A stretch of DNA of 64,000 bases from Alphaproteobacteria bacterium. Its GTDB lineage: Bacteria > Pseudomonadota > Alphaproteobacteria > Rhodobacterales > Rhodobacteraceae. The translations under genes were made by a program, and so were the position numbers. The notes under the pieces are model-generated. The model did no database searches, was not told the origin of the DNA, and saw nothing but the letters and a program-made list of their open reading frames with translations. The stretch covers positions 1 through 64,000 of the forward strand of contig JAAAPD010000017.1 in NCBI GenBank assembly GCA_009908505.1, read 5' to 3'. Of the stretch, positions 51,722 to 60,843 are shown piece after piece. Position 1 is the first letter of the stretch. The number at the start of each line of letters is the position of its first letter.

Positions 51722-52723
51722 ATGGCGAATTTTCGGGCGCAGAAAGACATCGTTCAGGCATATTACGCGGCTTTGGACATGGCCGAGGGCGACTCGATCG
51801 CGCCGGCCTTGGCGAAATTCGTCAGCCCCGATTACCAGTGGCGCGGTTATCATCCCTTCGGCGAACTGCATGGCCCGGCCGAGGTGGCGGACCGCTTCTG
51901 GTCGCCACTCAAGACCGCGCTAACGCGGATGCAGCGGCGACAAGACGTGTTCATGGCCGGCAGCAACGCAGTCGATGGACATGCCAGCATCTGGGTTGTT
52001 TCGATGGGTCACCTGATGGGCCTCTTCGACGCGCCGTGGCTGGGCATCCGTCCGACCGGCAAGATCGCCATGCTGCGCTATTGCGAGTTCAACCGCATCG
52101 AGGATGGCTGGATCACCGAGGCGGCGATGTACTTCGACATCCCGCATCTGATGGTGCAGGCGGGGCAGAATCCCTTTCCACCGCAAACCGGTGCGCATTT
52201 GGTCCAGCCCGGCCCCCTGCCCCATGATGCCCTGTTGTTCGACGCCCAGCCGCCCGAAGAAGGGGCAAAGACCCTGGCGGCCATCGACGCCATGATCGCG
52301 GATCTCGGGCAATGGCAATCAGGCGTGCCGCTGGAAGAGGAACTGGCCCGCACATGGCACGATGACATGGTCTGGTGGGGGCCGACGGGCATCGGCGCGA
52401 CCTACACGATCGAACGCTATGCCAAGCAGCATGCCGATGCCTTCCGCGCCGCCTTTGCGGACCGGTCCAAGACCAGGCATGTCTGCCGCATGGCCGAGGG
52501 GCATTATGGTGGGTTTTTCGGCTGGCCCAATTTCACCGCTCGTCCCACCGGCGGCTTCATGGGCATGCCGGCCACCGGGCAGCCCGGCGAATTCCGCGTC
52601 ATCGACATCTACCGGCGCGAAGGCGACAAGCTGGCCGAGAACTGGATTTTCGTCGACCTGCTGCACTTCTGGAAGATGCAGGGCGTGGATATCCTGGAAC
52701 GGACGACGGGGATCGGGGCATGA
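51722..52723 (+). CDS. tandem SnoaL-like (NTF2-fold) protein
   Basis: A 333-residue protein of two SnoaL-like domains. The first (about 8-150) has YHPFGELHGPAEVADRFW, then YCEFNRIEDGWITEAAMYFD. The second (about 195-325) has WHDDMVWWGPTGIGATYTIE and ends IDIYRREGDKLAENWIFVD with GVDIL. The arrangement mirrors the 348-residue protein at 43906-44952, so they are probable paralogues acting on related intermediates. It is the first gene of the rightward arm and overlaps the amidohydrolase gene by 4 bp. Confidence 0.82.
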   Translation: MANFRAQKDIVQAYYAALDMAEGDSIAPALAKFVSPDYQWRGYHPFGELHGPAEVADRFWSPLKTALTRMQRRQDVFMAGSNAVDGHASIWVVSMGHLMGLFDAPWLGIRPTGKIAMLRYCEFNRIEDGWITEAAMYFDIPHLMVQAGQNPFPPQTGAHLVQPGPLPHDALLFDAQPPEEGAKTLAAIDAMIADLGQWQSGVPLEEELARTWHDDMVWWGPTGIGATYTIERYAKQHADAFRAAFADRSKTRHVCRMAEGHYGGFFGWPNFTARPTGGFMGMPATGQPGEFRVIDIYRREGDKLAENWIFVDLLHFWKMQGVDILERTTGIGA

Positions 52724-53586
52724 GGATCGACGCGCACCACCACCTTTGGGACCTGTCGGCGGTCCACTACCCCTGGCTGATGGCGCAGGGGGTCGAACGG
52801 TTCTTCGGCGACCCTGCCCCGATCCAGCGCGACTACCTGCTGGATGAATACCGGCGCGATGCGGCCGGCTTTTCCGCCTCGGTCCATATCCAGGTCGGGG
52901 CAGAGGACGGCTGGGCCGAGGCGCAATGGGTTCAATCCGTGGCCGCTGCCGCCCCGGATTGGCCGCTGGCGCAGGTCGCCTTTTGCGACCTGGCCGCGCC
53001 GGACCGGGATGCGCAGCTGGATCGTCTGCAAACCCTGCCCTCGCTGCGCGGGGTGCGCCAGATCGTCGGCCGTGCCCCCGGCGAGGATGCGGTGACCGGC
53101 ACCAACGCCCTGCTGGACGATCCCCGCTTTGCCGAGGGCCTGCGCGTGGTGGGCGCGCGCGGCCTGTCCTTCGACCTGCAACTCATCCCCGAGCTCTACG
53201 AGGCCATGGCCCGGGTTCTGGACATTGCGCCGGACACCCCAGTCGCGCTGTGCCATGCCGGCAGCCCCCATGACCGCAGCGCCGCCGGCTTGCGCGACTG
53301 GGCCGACCGGCTGCGCCTGCTGTCGCAACGGCCGGGCATCACCTGCAAGCTGTCCGGGCTGGGCATGTTCGACCATGACTGGACCGCCGACAGCATCCGG
53401 CCAATCGTCGAAACCGTCCTCGACCAGTTCGGCCCGGCGCGGGTCATGTTCGGCTCCAACTTCCCGGTCGACAGCCTAACTTCCGACTATGCCCGCCTGG
53501 TCGCCACCTTCGAGGAGCTCGTGCCCGAGGCCGATCACCGCGCCGTCTTCCACGACACCGCCGCCCGGTTCTACGCCCTGCCATGA
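52720..53586 (+). CDS. amidohydrolase family (amidohydrolase_2) lactonase-like protein
   Basis: A 288-residue TIM-barrel protein resembling L-fuconolactone and related lactone hydrolases. The N-terminus MRIDAHHHLWDL has the HxH motif. Other barrel ligands appear as VALCHAGSPHD, ITCKLSGLG and FGSNFPVDSL, with the conserved aspartate replaced by asparagine at the usual SDWP position (GSNFP), which is also seen in some lactonases. It probably opens a sugar-acid or related lactone. The start overlaps the SnoaL stop (ATGA), and its own stop overlaps the thioesterase start. Confidence 0.87.
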   Translation: MRIDAHHHLWDLSAVHYPWLMAQGVERFFGDPAPIQRDYLLDEYRRDAAGFSASVHIQVGAEDGWAEAQWVQSVAAAAPDWPLAQVAFCDLAAPDRDAQLDRLQTLPSLRGVRQIVGRAPGEDAVTGTNALLDDPRFAEGLRVVGARGLSFDLQLIPELYEAMARVLDIAPDTPVALCHAGSPHDRSAAGLRDWADRLRLLSQRPGITCKLSGLGMFDHDWTADSIRPIVETVLDQFGPARVMFGSNFPVDSLTSDYARLVATFEELVPEADHRAVFHDTAARFYALP

Positions 53587-54050
53587 GCCGCGTATTTCGA
53601 TATGACACCACCGTCCGGCCAGACTGGATCGACTATAACGGCCATATGCAGGACGCCTATTACGGGCTGGTCTTCAGCCATGCCGTGGATACCGTGCAGG
53701 ATGCCGTGGGTGTCGACGCCGCCTACCGCGCCCGGACCGGCTGCACGATCTTCCTGCTTGAAGACCACAAAAGCTATCTGCGCGAGGTGAAGGAAGGCGC
53801 GGCGCTGCGGGTCGAGATGCGCGTGCTGGATGCGGACGCCAAGCGGTTCCACCTGCATGGCCGGATGTTCGAGGATGATGCGCTGGTGGCCGTGGGCGAA
53901 TTCATCGAACTGCACGTCGCCACGCGGCCCGCTCCCCATGCCGCACCCATGCCCGAGACGGTGCAGGCGGCCCTGGATGCGGCACGCCTGTCCCAACAAG
54001 ATGCCGACAACCTGTCCCACAGGTCGCGCGCGCTGGCGCTGCGACGCTGA
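53583..54050 (+). CDS. hotdog-fold thioesterase
   Basis: A 155-residue acyl-CoA thioesterase of the 4-hydroxybenzoyl-CoA thioesterase superfamily. The motif DWIDYNGHMQDAYYGLVF matches the D-x-N-G-H active-site helix of this group. LLEDHKSYLREVKEGAALRVE follows as the second conserved strand. Betainyl-CoA thioesterases of carnitine catabolism look similar, but the substrate here is unknown. Its presence suggests a CoA ester arises in the pathway, or that stalled CoA esters are cleared. It overlaps the amidohydrolase gene by 4 bp. Confidence 0.87.
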   Translation: MSRVFRYDTTVRPDWIDYNGHMQDAYYGLVFSHAVDTVQDAVGVDAAYRARTGCTIFLLEDHKSYLREVKEGAALRVEMRVLDADAKRFHLHGRMFEDDALVAVGEFIELHVATRPAPHAAPMPETVQAALDAARLSQQDADNLSHRSRALALRR

Positions 54051-54102
54051 TGACGTCGGCCCCTTAGCGGAATCGTAACACTGGCCGGCCATAGTCGGAC
54101 GG

Positions 54103-54122
54103 GTTAACGAGTGTGTTAACGA
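54103..54122. promoter_or_regulatory. repeated GTTAACGA motif upstream of the dehydrogenase genes
   Basis: GTTAACGA occurs twice, at 54103-54110 and 54115-54122, a 12-bp period; the GTTAAC cores are themselves palindromic. The pair lies about 170 bp before the next gene in a 240-bp gap. It may be a regulator site for the last two genes of the rightward arm; there is no other support. Confidence 0.3.
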
Positions 54123-54290
54123 TCATTCCGGGGAATGGTAGGGGTCTTGCGCCAACGGCGCAGGCCCTGTTTCTGTTTCGACAAGGCCTACCGACGACTT
54201 GCCGTTTTTCGTTTTCCTATCGCTCCGGTTTGGAGAATAGTCCGACCAAGGGCGCCTTGCGGCGACCGCGCACAATCGGGAGGACGAACC

Positions 54291-55256
54291 ATGAAAATCG
54301 GCTTCATCGGGCTGGGCAATGTCGGGGCCAAACTTGCCGGCAGCCTGCTGCGCAACGGCCATGACGTTTCCGTGCATGACCTGAACGGCGATTTCGTCGA
54401 CGGGTTCGTGTCCCGCGGTGCCACGCGCGGCGAAAGCCCCGCCCAGCTGATGCGCGATTGCGAGGCGGTAATCACCTGCCTGCCCAGCCCCGCCGCCAGC
54501 GACGCGGTGATGCAGCAAATGCTGCCCGAGGTCACGACCGGCAAGATCTGGATGGAGATGTCGACTACCGACGCGGCGGAAGTACGGCGCCTCGGCGCGT
54601 TGGTCATGGACCGCGGCGGGGCGGCGGTGGATTGCCCCGTCTCGGGCGGCTGCCACCGCGCGGATACGGGCAATATCGCGATCTTCGCAGGCTGCGACCG
54701 CGCCACGTTCGAACGTATCCTGCCGCTGCTGACGCGCATGGGCCGCCGCATCCTGCATACCGGGGGGATCGGCAGCGCCTCGGTCCTCAAGGTGGTGACC
54801 AACTACCTGGCCACCGTCAACCTGCTGTCTTGTGCCGAGGCGCTGGTGACGTGCAGGGCGGCCGGAATGGACCTCAACACCGCCTACGAGGCGATCAAGA
54901 TCAGTTCGGGCACCTCTTTCGTGCATGAAACCGAAAGCCAGGTGATCCTGAACGGCAGCCGCGACATTTCCTTCACCATGGACCTGGTGAAAAAGGACAT
55001 CGGCCTGTTCCAAGAGGTCGCTGACCGCGCCGGGGTGCCGCTGGAAATCAACCCGCTGATGATGCGCATCCTCGATGACGGCATCGCCCGCTACGGTGAG
55101 CGCGAACTGTCCCCCAACATCATCCGCCGGCTGGAGGATGCCACGGGGCTGGCGGTTCTGGCCCCCGGGTTTCCCGCGGAAATGGTCGATGACGAACCCG
55201 AGGAACAGGGTTACGAGGTCATTCCGACGGGCAAACCCGCCACGGCAGCGCAATAA
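54291..55256 (+). CDS. NAD-dependent beta-hydroxyacid dehydrogenase (3-hydroxyisobutyrate dehydrogenase family)
   Basis: A 321-residue protein of the 3-hydroxyisobutyrate/tartronate-semialdehyde reductase family. The Rossmann motif is KIGFIGLGNVGAKLA, the substrate loop DCPVSGGCHRADTG and the catalytic Lys167 lies in VLKVVTNYL. It would interconvert a beta-hydroxyacid and its semialdehyde. A GGGAGGA ribosome site supports the ATG at 54291. It is followed 9 bp later by an aldehyde dehydrogenase gene; the pair suits oxidation of an alcohol through a semialdehyde to an acid. Confidence 0.9.
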   Translation: MKIGFIGLGNVGAKLAGSLLRNGHDVSVHDLNGDFVDGFVSRGATRGESPAQLMRDCEAVITCLPSPAASDAVMQQMLPEVTTGKIWMEMSTTDAAEVRRLGALVMDRGGAAVDCPVSGGCHRADTGNIAIFAGCDRATFERILPLLTRMGRRILHTGGIGSASVLKVVTNYLATVNLLSCAEALVTCRAAGMDLNTAYEAIKISSGTSFVHETESQVILNGSRDISFTMDLVKKDIGLFQEVADRAGVPLEINPLMMRILDDGIARYGERELSPNIIRRLEDATGLAVLAPGFPAEMVDDEPEEQGYEVIPTGKPATAAQ

Positions 55257-55265
55257 GGAGGCGAG

Positions 55266-56705
55266 ATGACGGACCTGAACCTCGACAACCTTGCACACTA
55301 CTACATCGGCGGCGCATGGGTGACGCCAGACAGCGACCGGGTGATGCCGGTGATGAACCCCGCGACGGAGGACCGGATCGGCGATACGATCCTCGCCAAT
55401 CAAACGGACGTGGACCGCGCCGTTGCCGCTGCCGCGCAGGCCTTCGAGACGTTCTCGCGCAGCAGCAAGGCGGACCGGCTGGACCTGCTCGGGCGGGTGC
55501 TCGAGGAAAGCCGCAAGCGGCACGAGGATCTGGCCCAGGCCATGCGCATGGAAATGGGTGCGCCGATCACCATGGCCCGCACCGAGCAGGCGGAGTCCGG
55601 CATTGGTCACCTCAAGGCCTTCATCGAGGCCCTGCGCGACCATATCGAACGCGAAGAGCTGCCCAACGGCGACACGCTTTCGCGCGAACCGATCGGGGTG
55701 TGCGGGCTGATCACGCCGTGGAACTGGCCGATCAACCAGATCGCGCTCAAGGTCATACCGGCGCTGGCCACGGGCTGCACCTGCATCCATAAACCGTCCG
55801 AGCACACGCCGATCTCGGCGATGATCTATGCCGAGATCTTTCACGCGGCCGGCGTGCCGCCGGGGGTCTTCAACCTGATTCAGGGGGATGGGCCCGGCGC
55901 GGGCGATGCCATGTCCGGGCACCCGGATATCCGGATGATCTCGTTCACCGGGTCCACCCGGGCAGGTCGGGCCATCACCCGCAACGCGGCCGAAACCGTC
56001 AAGCGCGTCACGCTGGAACTGGGCGGCAAATCCCCCAACCTGGTCTTTGCCGATTGCGACCTGGAAGATCGTGTGACCGGCTCGGTCGCCGAATGCATGT
56101 ACAATTCCGGCCAATCCTGCGACGCGCCCACCCGCCTTCTTGTCGAGCGCAGCATCTATGACGATGCAATCGAAATCGCCCGCAAGGCAGCCGAGGCCAC
56201 CGCCGTGGGCAACCCAGTGCAGGAGGGAGACCATATCGGCCCGCTCTTCGACAAGCTGCAATATGACCGGGTGCAGGCGCTGATCGCGACAGGCATCGCC
56301 GAGGGCGCGCGGCTGGTCGCCGGCGGGCCGGACAAGCCCGAGGGTATGGAAACCGGCTGGTATGCCCGGCCGACGATCTTTGCCGATGTCCGCAACGACA
56401 TGACCATCGCCCAAGAGGAGATTTTCGGCCCTGTCCTTGTGATCATACCCTTCGAGGACGAAGGCGACGCCATCGACATCGCCAATGACACGCCCTATGG
56501 CCTTGCCGCCTATATCCAGTGCGGCGACACCGCCCGCGCCGAACGCATCGCGGCACGCCTGCGGGCGGGCGCAGTGCATATCAACGGCGGCGCGTTCAAC
56601 TACGGCTCGCCTTTCGGGGGCTACAAGCAATCGGGCAACGGGCGCGAAGGCGGGCGCTACGGGCTGGAGGATTACCAGGAACTCAAGACGCTGCACCGCC
56701 CCTAG
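55266..56705 (+). CDS. NAD(P)-dependent aldehyde dehydrogenase
   Basis: A 479-residue aldehyde dehydrogenase. Catalytic residues are Asn153 (TPWNWP), Glu251 (LELGGKSP) and Cys285 (NSGQSCDAPTR); the cofactor motif FTGSTRAG is present. It resembles the broad-specificity betaine-aldehyde/2-hydroxymuconic group, with no clear substrate. An AAGGAGG ribosome site precedes the start. It is the last gene of the rightward arm; its stop codon shares CTAG with the stop of the convergent AttH-like gene. Confidence 0.94.
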   Translation: MTDLNLDNLAHYYIGGAWVTPDSDRVMPVMNPATEDRIGDTILANQTDVDRAVAAAAQAFETFSRSSKADRLDLLGRVLEESRKRHEDLAQAMRMEMGAPITMARTEQAESGIGHLKAFIEALRDHIEREELPNGDTLSREPIGVCGLITPWNWPINQIALKVIPALATGCTCIHKPSEHTPISAMIYAEIFHAAGVPPGVFNLIQGDGPGAGDAMSGHPDIRMISFTGSTRAGRAITRNAAETVKRVTLELGGKSPNLVFADCDLEDRVTGSVAECMYNSGQSCDAPTRLLVERSIYDDAIEIARKAAEATAVGNPVQEGDHIGPLFDKLQYDRVQALIATGIAEGARLVAGGPDKPEGMETGWYARPTIFADVRNDMTIAQEEIFGPVLVIIPFEDEGDAIDIANDTPYGLAAYIQCGDTARAERIAARLRAGAVHINGGAFNYGSPFGGYKQSGNGREGGRYGLEDYQELKTLHRP

Positions 56706-57745
56706 TCATAGCCCGTCATTTCCAGGTAGCCGATGCCGCCATGGCTTCCGCCGACCGTCACCGGCCCTTCCCAGTAGGGAATGCTGACATCCATCCAGGC
56801 CCGCGGGTTCAGCGCCGTGACGGTCACGTCGACCCCGCGCGCGGGCAGTTCCAGCCGCCAGCGCGTCGGCACATCGCGCCCGGCGACTTGTGTCACCTCC
56901 AGCGGTGTGGCGGTAAGCGCGCCGTCGCCCAAGGCCGTGGTTGCCCCCTCGGACCCGATCCAGGTGCCCGAGCTGAAATCGCGCCCGTCGCTTTGCCGCA
57001 ATTGGAAGGCCATCAACCTGTCGCCGCTCTCGAAGGTCAGCGAGAACCAGTCCCAGCCCAACTGGTCCGCCGCCAGCGGCTGCGACGACCATTCGCGGTC
57101 CAGCCAGGCCCGCCCGGTTACCGGCACCGTTGCGCCGGGCAGGTCCAGGTCACCCGCGATCCGGTAGAAGGGCTGGGAGTAATAGTAGCTGGCCTGTCCC
57201 TGGGCGGACTTGACTGAATAGCCCTGCTCGCCGTGAAACACCAACGGCCCCTCGGCCTGCAGACCCATGTCATAGGCGAAACCCGGGCCGGTGGCGCGCA
57301 GCTCCAGTTCATCCAGCGAAGGCCCCGCCAGGCGCCAGTCGTCGATCCAGGCGGCGAAAGGGTCGGCGTCCACCCCCGCCTGGCCGATGCCGCCACGGGC
57401 GAAGCGTTCGGTGCTGTAATGGGCCTCGGGCGTGGTCACGGCTGCATGGGCGAACCAGACCTGCGGGCTGTCCCATCCCTCGGCCTCGCCGGGGGCCAGT
57501 GCCGACCGGAACAGGGTCCATTGCAGCCCGTAGGGGGTGCCGTCCGGCCCTTGGAGATTCGCGGTCAGGTACCACCATTCGATGCGATAGTCGGGATGCG
57601 GGCCATGATCGGCGGGAAAGTCGAACCCCGCCCCCGGGACTGGCATGGCAAAGCCCTCGGCCTCGGTGCCCATACCGGCAAAGCCCTGCGCCAGCACCGG
57701 CTGGGCCAGCAACACGAGCGCAGCGATGATCGCCCTAGCCCTCAT
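56702..57745 (-). CDS. AttH-like (CrtC-type lipocalin) secreted protein
   Basis: A 347-residue lipocalin-like protein of the AttH/hydroxyneurosporene-synthase family. A signal peptide spans residues 1-19 (IIAALVLLAQPVLAQ). Family blocks are HPDYRIEWWYLTANL, GLQWTLFRSAL, RAWLDREWSSQPL and WDWFSLTFESGDRLMAFQLR. In Agrobacterium, AttH is encoded with the AttEFG ABC transporter, as here. It is periplasmic or outer-surface; its ligand is unknown. The ATG overlaps the permease stop by 11 bp. Confidence 0.87.
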   Translation of the reverse strand: MRARAIIAALVLLAQPVLAQGFAGMGTEAEGFAMPVPGAGFDFPADHGPHPDYRIEWWYLTANLQGPDGTPYGLQWTLFRSALAPGEAEGWDSPQVWFAHAAVTTPEAHYSTERFARGGIGQAGVDADPFAAWIDDWRLAGPSLDELELRATGPGFAYDMGLQAEGPLVFHGEQGYSVKSAQGQASYYYSQPFYRIAGDLDLPGATVPVTGRAWLDREWSSQPLAADQLGWDWFSLTFESGDRLMAFQLRQSDGRDFSSGTWIGSEGATTALGDGALTATPLEVTQVAGRDVPTRWRLELPARGVDVTVTALNPRAWMDVSIPYWEGPVTVGGSHGGIGYLEMTGYD

Positions 57746-60128
57746 TCGCGAACACCTTGAGTAGGTCCGAGGGCGGCGTACGTGCCAGCCGTCGCGCGGG
57801 CCAGAGCGCGGCCAGCAGCGCGGCCAGGATGGCCAGCGCCGCCAGGACCGCATAATCGCCCGGGAACAGGAACATCGGCAGGCGCCAGCCGAAGGCTTCG
57901 ACATTGATCACCGCCAGCAGCATCCAGGCCAGCGCCAGCCCCAGCGGCAGCGCCACCAGCAGCGTCAGCGCGGCCAGAACCACCGCGCGCAGCACTTCCA
58001 GCCGCCCCAGGCTGGCCCGCGTCATGCCCAGCGCCCAGGCCGGGGCCAGTTGCGGCACCCGCATCGCCGCCAGGGTCAGCAGGCTCATCAGGATGGCGAA
58101 GCCCGCCACCGCCAGGGTCAGCACGTTCAGTGCCGCCGTTACCGTGAAGGTCCGCTCGAATACGCCAAGCGAAAAGGCCTTGAGCGCCGCCTGGTCGGTG
58201 ATCTGGCCGGGGGCCAGGCCGAGCTCGCCCTCCAGCGCCGCGCGCAGCCGGGCCGGGTCCACCGTGACCAGGCCGAACCGTTCAGGCGCGGCATCGGGGA
58301 AAAGGCGCACGAACAGCCGCTCGCCGATCACCACCTGGCCGATCGGGTTGCCGTAATCGCCCACCACCCCGGCGATGGGCAGGGTCCGGCCCGGGGCAAG
58401 GGCCAGCGCGTCGCCCGGCCAAAGGTTCGCCCGGCGGGCCAGCTGTTCGTTGATGATCGCCGCCTCGCCCGCCGCGACGCGGTCCCAGACCGGGCCGTCC
58501 CGGGCGATGAAACGCCAGTTCTCGGCATAGGCGGGGGCAACCCGCGCGCCGTAGATTTCCGCCGGCTGGCCGGCGATCCGCGTATCGACCCACTGGATCG
58601 GCAGCACGGCCTCGGCACGGCCCGCGACGAAGCGCTCCAGCTCGGCGCCCTGCGCCGTGTCCTCGGCGGCGACGTAGAGATCCGCGAAAAGCCGCTGATC
58701 GAGGAACCCTGTGAAAGTCAGCCGAAAGCTCGACACCATGGTCGAGACCCCGATATTGGCCGCCATGGCCAGCAGCAGCGCCATCAGGGCCAGGCGCAAG
58801 CCGGGCAGTTGCTGGCGCGTATCGGCAAGGAACCACTGGGCGCGCACCCCGCGCGCACGCCCCTCGCCCAGCGCCAGCAGCCGGTCCAGCACAAGCGGCA
58901 GCGCCAGCGCCGCCCCAAGCAGCAGGCTGGCCAGGCTTGCGAACCCGGCCAGCAGCCCGCCGCCCAACAGCGTGCCCAGCCCCGCCAGGATCAGCAACAG
59001 CAGGGCCAGTGCCCCCTGCGCGGCACGCCGCCGTCCCGTGGCCACGGCCCAGGCCCGAGCCCCCGTGGCCAGCACAGGCATCCGCGCAATGGTCCAGAAG
59101 GCACCCGCCCCGGCCAGCGCCGCGCCCAAAAGCGCGATCCCGAACCCCGACAGCCACCAGGCCGGGGCAAGGCGCAGCCCCCCCGCCACCTGCGCACCAT
59201 AGAGCCCTTCAAGCGTGGCGGCGACATCCGGCAAAAGCGCGGCGGCCAGGACGTAGCCCAGCGCAACGCCGAGCGCGCCGGCCAGCAGCGCCAACCCGGC
59301 CAATTCCAGCCCCATCAGCAGCATGATCCGCCGCAGCGACAGGCCCAGCGTGCGCAAGGTGCGGATCATCGCGCGCCGTTGTTCGAAGGCCAGGCCGATG
59401 GCGCCGTGAACAATAAAGATGCCGACGGCAAAGCTCAGCAGGCCGAAGGCGGTCAGGTTCAGGTGGAAACTGTCGGTCAACTGCCCGATATCCGAGCCTT
59501 GCTGCGACGGGCGCCGGATCAGGCCCGGGGCGACCGTTTCCAGATCGGGCCGGCCAATGGGCTGGGCTTCGGCCAGGATCAGGCGGCTCAGGTCATCGCG
59601 GTTCAGCAGGCGCTGTGCAACGCCGATATCGGTGAGGGCGGTTTCAGGCGCCAGTCCGCCATCGGCGATCACAGGCTGCGGCACGCTATCGGCCAGGGCC
59701 CGGGCAGTTTCGGGGTGGGCGAAAACCACGCCCTCGGACAGGAAGGCCGGCAGGTCGGCCGCGTCGCTGCGCGTCATCGGCCCGACCCCGCCCGGCGCGG
59801 TCAGCGGGTCGATGCCCACAAGCCGAACACGGGTCTGCCCGGCCTGCACGCCGCCCTCCAGCACCGGCGACACCTGCCAGCCCGCCCGGCGCAGCGCCAG
59901 ATAGCTGTCCTGCGGGATGCTATCGCCCGCGCGCGGCACCAATTGGTCATAGCGCCCTTCGCCCAGCACCGCCGCCGCCGCGTCATAGCTGGCCCGTGCC
60001 TGCGCATTCAGTGCCTGCACCCCCGACCAGAGCGCCGTGGCCAGTGCCAGTCCGGCCACCAGCGTGAAGAGTTGCAACGGATTGCGCCGCCAATGCGACC
60101 ACAGCGCCGAGAAACCCGCCGCGGTCAT
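57735..60128 (-). CDS. FtsX-family ABC permease (AttF/AttG-like, fused)
   Basis: A 797-residue MacB/LolC-type permease with two FtsX repeats, so it corresponds to AttF and AttG joined. Hydrophobic segments are near 20-40, three between about 240 and 360, one pair near 375-420, one near 445, and a C-terminal set near 665-780. Large periplasmic domains lie at about 45-230 and 470-650. This type does not import but extracts or signals across the inner membrane. It overlaps the ATPase gene by 4 bp (ATGA) and the AttH-like gene by 11 bp. Confidence 0.88.
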   Translation of the reverse strand: MTAAGFSALWSHWRRNPLQLFTLVAGLALATALWSGVQALNAQARASYDAAAAVLGEGRYDQLVPRAGDSIPQDSYLALRRAGWQVSPVLEGGVQAGQTRVRLVGIDPLTAPGGVGPMTRSDAADLPAFLSEGVVFAHPETARALADSVPQPVIADGGLAPETALTDIGVAQRLLNRDDLSRLILAEAQPIGRPDLETVAPGLIRRPSQQGSDIGQLTDSFHLNLTAFGLLSFAVGIFIVHGAIGLAFEQRRAMIRTLRTLGLSLRRIMLLMGLELAGLALLAGALGVALGYVLAAALLPDVAATLEGLYGAQVAGGLRLAPAWWLSGFGIALLGAALAGAGAFWTIARMPVLATGARAWAVATGRRRAAQGALALLLLILAGLGTLLGGGLLAGFASLASLLLGAALALPLVLDRLLALGEGRARGVRAQWFLADTRQQLPGLRLALMALLLAMAANIGVSTMVSSFRLTFTGFLDQRLFADLYVAAEDTAQGAELERFVAGRAEAVLPIQWVDTRIAGQPAEIYGARVAPAYAENWRFIARDGPVWDRVAAGEAAIINEQLARRANLWPGDALALAPGRTLPIAGVVGDYGNPIGQVVIGERLFVRLFPDAAPERFGLVTVDPARLRAALEGELGLAPGQITDQAALKAFSLGVFERTFTVTAALNVLTLAVAGFAILMSLLTLAAMRVPQLAPAWALGMTRASLGRLEVLRAVVLAALTLLVALPLGLALAWMLLAVINVEAFGWRLPMFLFPGDYAVLAALAILAALLAALWPARRLARTPPSDLLKVFANEG

Positions 60129-60781
60129 GCCAACCGCCCGTGCCGCAGGTGCAATTGCCGCCCCAAGCGCCCGGCCAGGTCCGGCGAATGCGTCACCATC
60201 ATCAGGGCCGCATCGGTCTCGGCCACCAGCGAGAGCATCTGGTCCATGACCACCGCCGCGGTGTCCTCGTCGAGGTTGCCCGTGGGCTCATCGGCCAGCA
60301 CCAGGGCCGGGCGCGCGGCCAGCGCACGGGCGATGGCAACGCGTTGCTGCTGCCCGCCGGACAGCTGTTCGGGGTATTTGCCCAGCTGTTCGGTCAGGCC
60401 CAGCGCCCTGGCGAGCCGCGCGGCGCGCGCCCCATCATGCCGCCCCGCCAGCCGGGCCTGGAAGGCGATGTTGGCGGCAACACTGAGCGAGGGGATCAGG
60501 TTGAACTGCTGAAAGATGATCCCCACGCTGCCACGGCGCAGCGCCGCCCGGCCGGTATCGTTCAGCTCGGTCACTTCCTGCCCGTCGATCGCGATGCGCC
60601 CGCCATCGGCCCGGTCCAGCCCGCCGACAAGATGCAACAGGGTGCTCTTGCCCGATCCGGATTCGCCGCGCAGGGCCAGAGTTTCGCCCGCCCGCAGTTG
60701 CAGGTCGACCCCGCGCAGCACGGGCACCGGTCCCTCCGGGCCGGGATAGGCTTTCGACAGATTTTCGACCGCCAGCAGCAT
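60125..60781 (-). CDS. LolD/MacB-type ABC ATPase (AttE-like)
   Basis: A 218-residue ATPase. Walker [10 protein letters not shown], signature LSGGQQQR, Walker [14 protein letters not shown] and the switch histidine ([10 protein letters not shown]) are present. The length and LDE ending match LolD/MacB/AttE-type partners of FtsX-like permeases. With the next two genes it forms an exporter-like module: ATPase, fused permease and secreted lipocalin-like protein. A role in lipid or surface-polymer handling is inferred from the family. Confidence 0.92.
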   Translation of the reverse strand: MLLAVENLSKAYPGPEGPVPVLRGVDLQLRAGETLALRGESGSGKSTLLHLVGGLDRADGGRIAIDGQEVTELNDTGRAALRRGSVGIIFQQFNLIPSLSVAANIAFQARLAGRHDGARAARLARALGLTEQLGKYPEQLSGGQQQRVAIARALAARPALVLADEPTGNLDEDTAAVVMDQMLSLVAETDAALMMVTHSPDLAGRLGRQLHLRHGRLA

Positions 60782-60843
60782 GCACGCCCCTTTCCGCGTC
60801 TCAAGCTATGCCGAAGGGGCGCGAATGAAAGGCGAAAAGCGAC

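Noticed and set aside
54123-56696. An 857-codon open frame on the minus strand
   Set aside because: It is the antisense shadow of the beta-hydroxyacid and aldehyde dehydrogenase genes, whose catalytic motifs are clear on the other strand.
58050-60512. An 820-codon open frame on the plus strand
   Set aside because: It is antisense to the FtsX-like permease, extremely rich in Arg, Gln, Gly and His, and matches no family; such frames arise from high third-position GC in the real gene.
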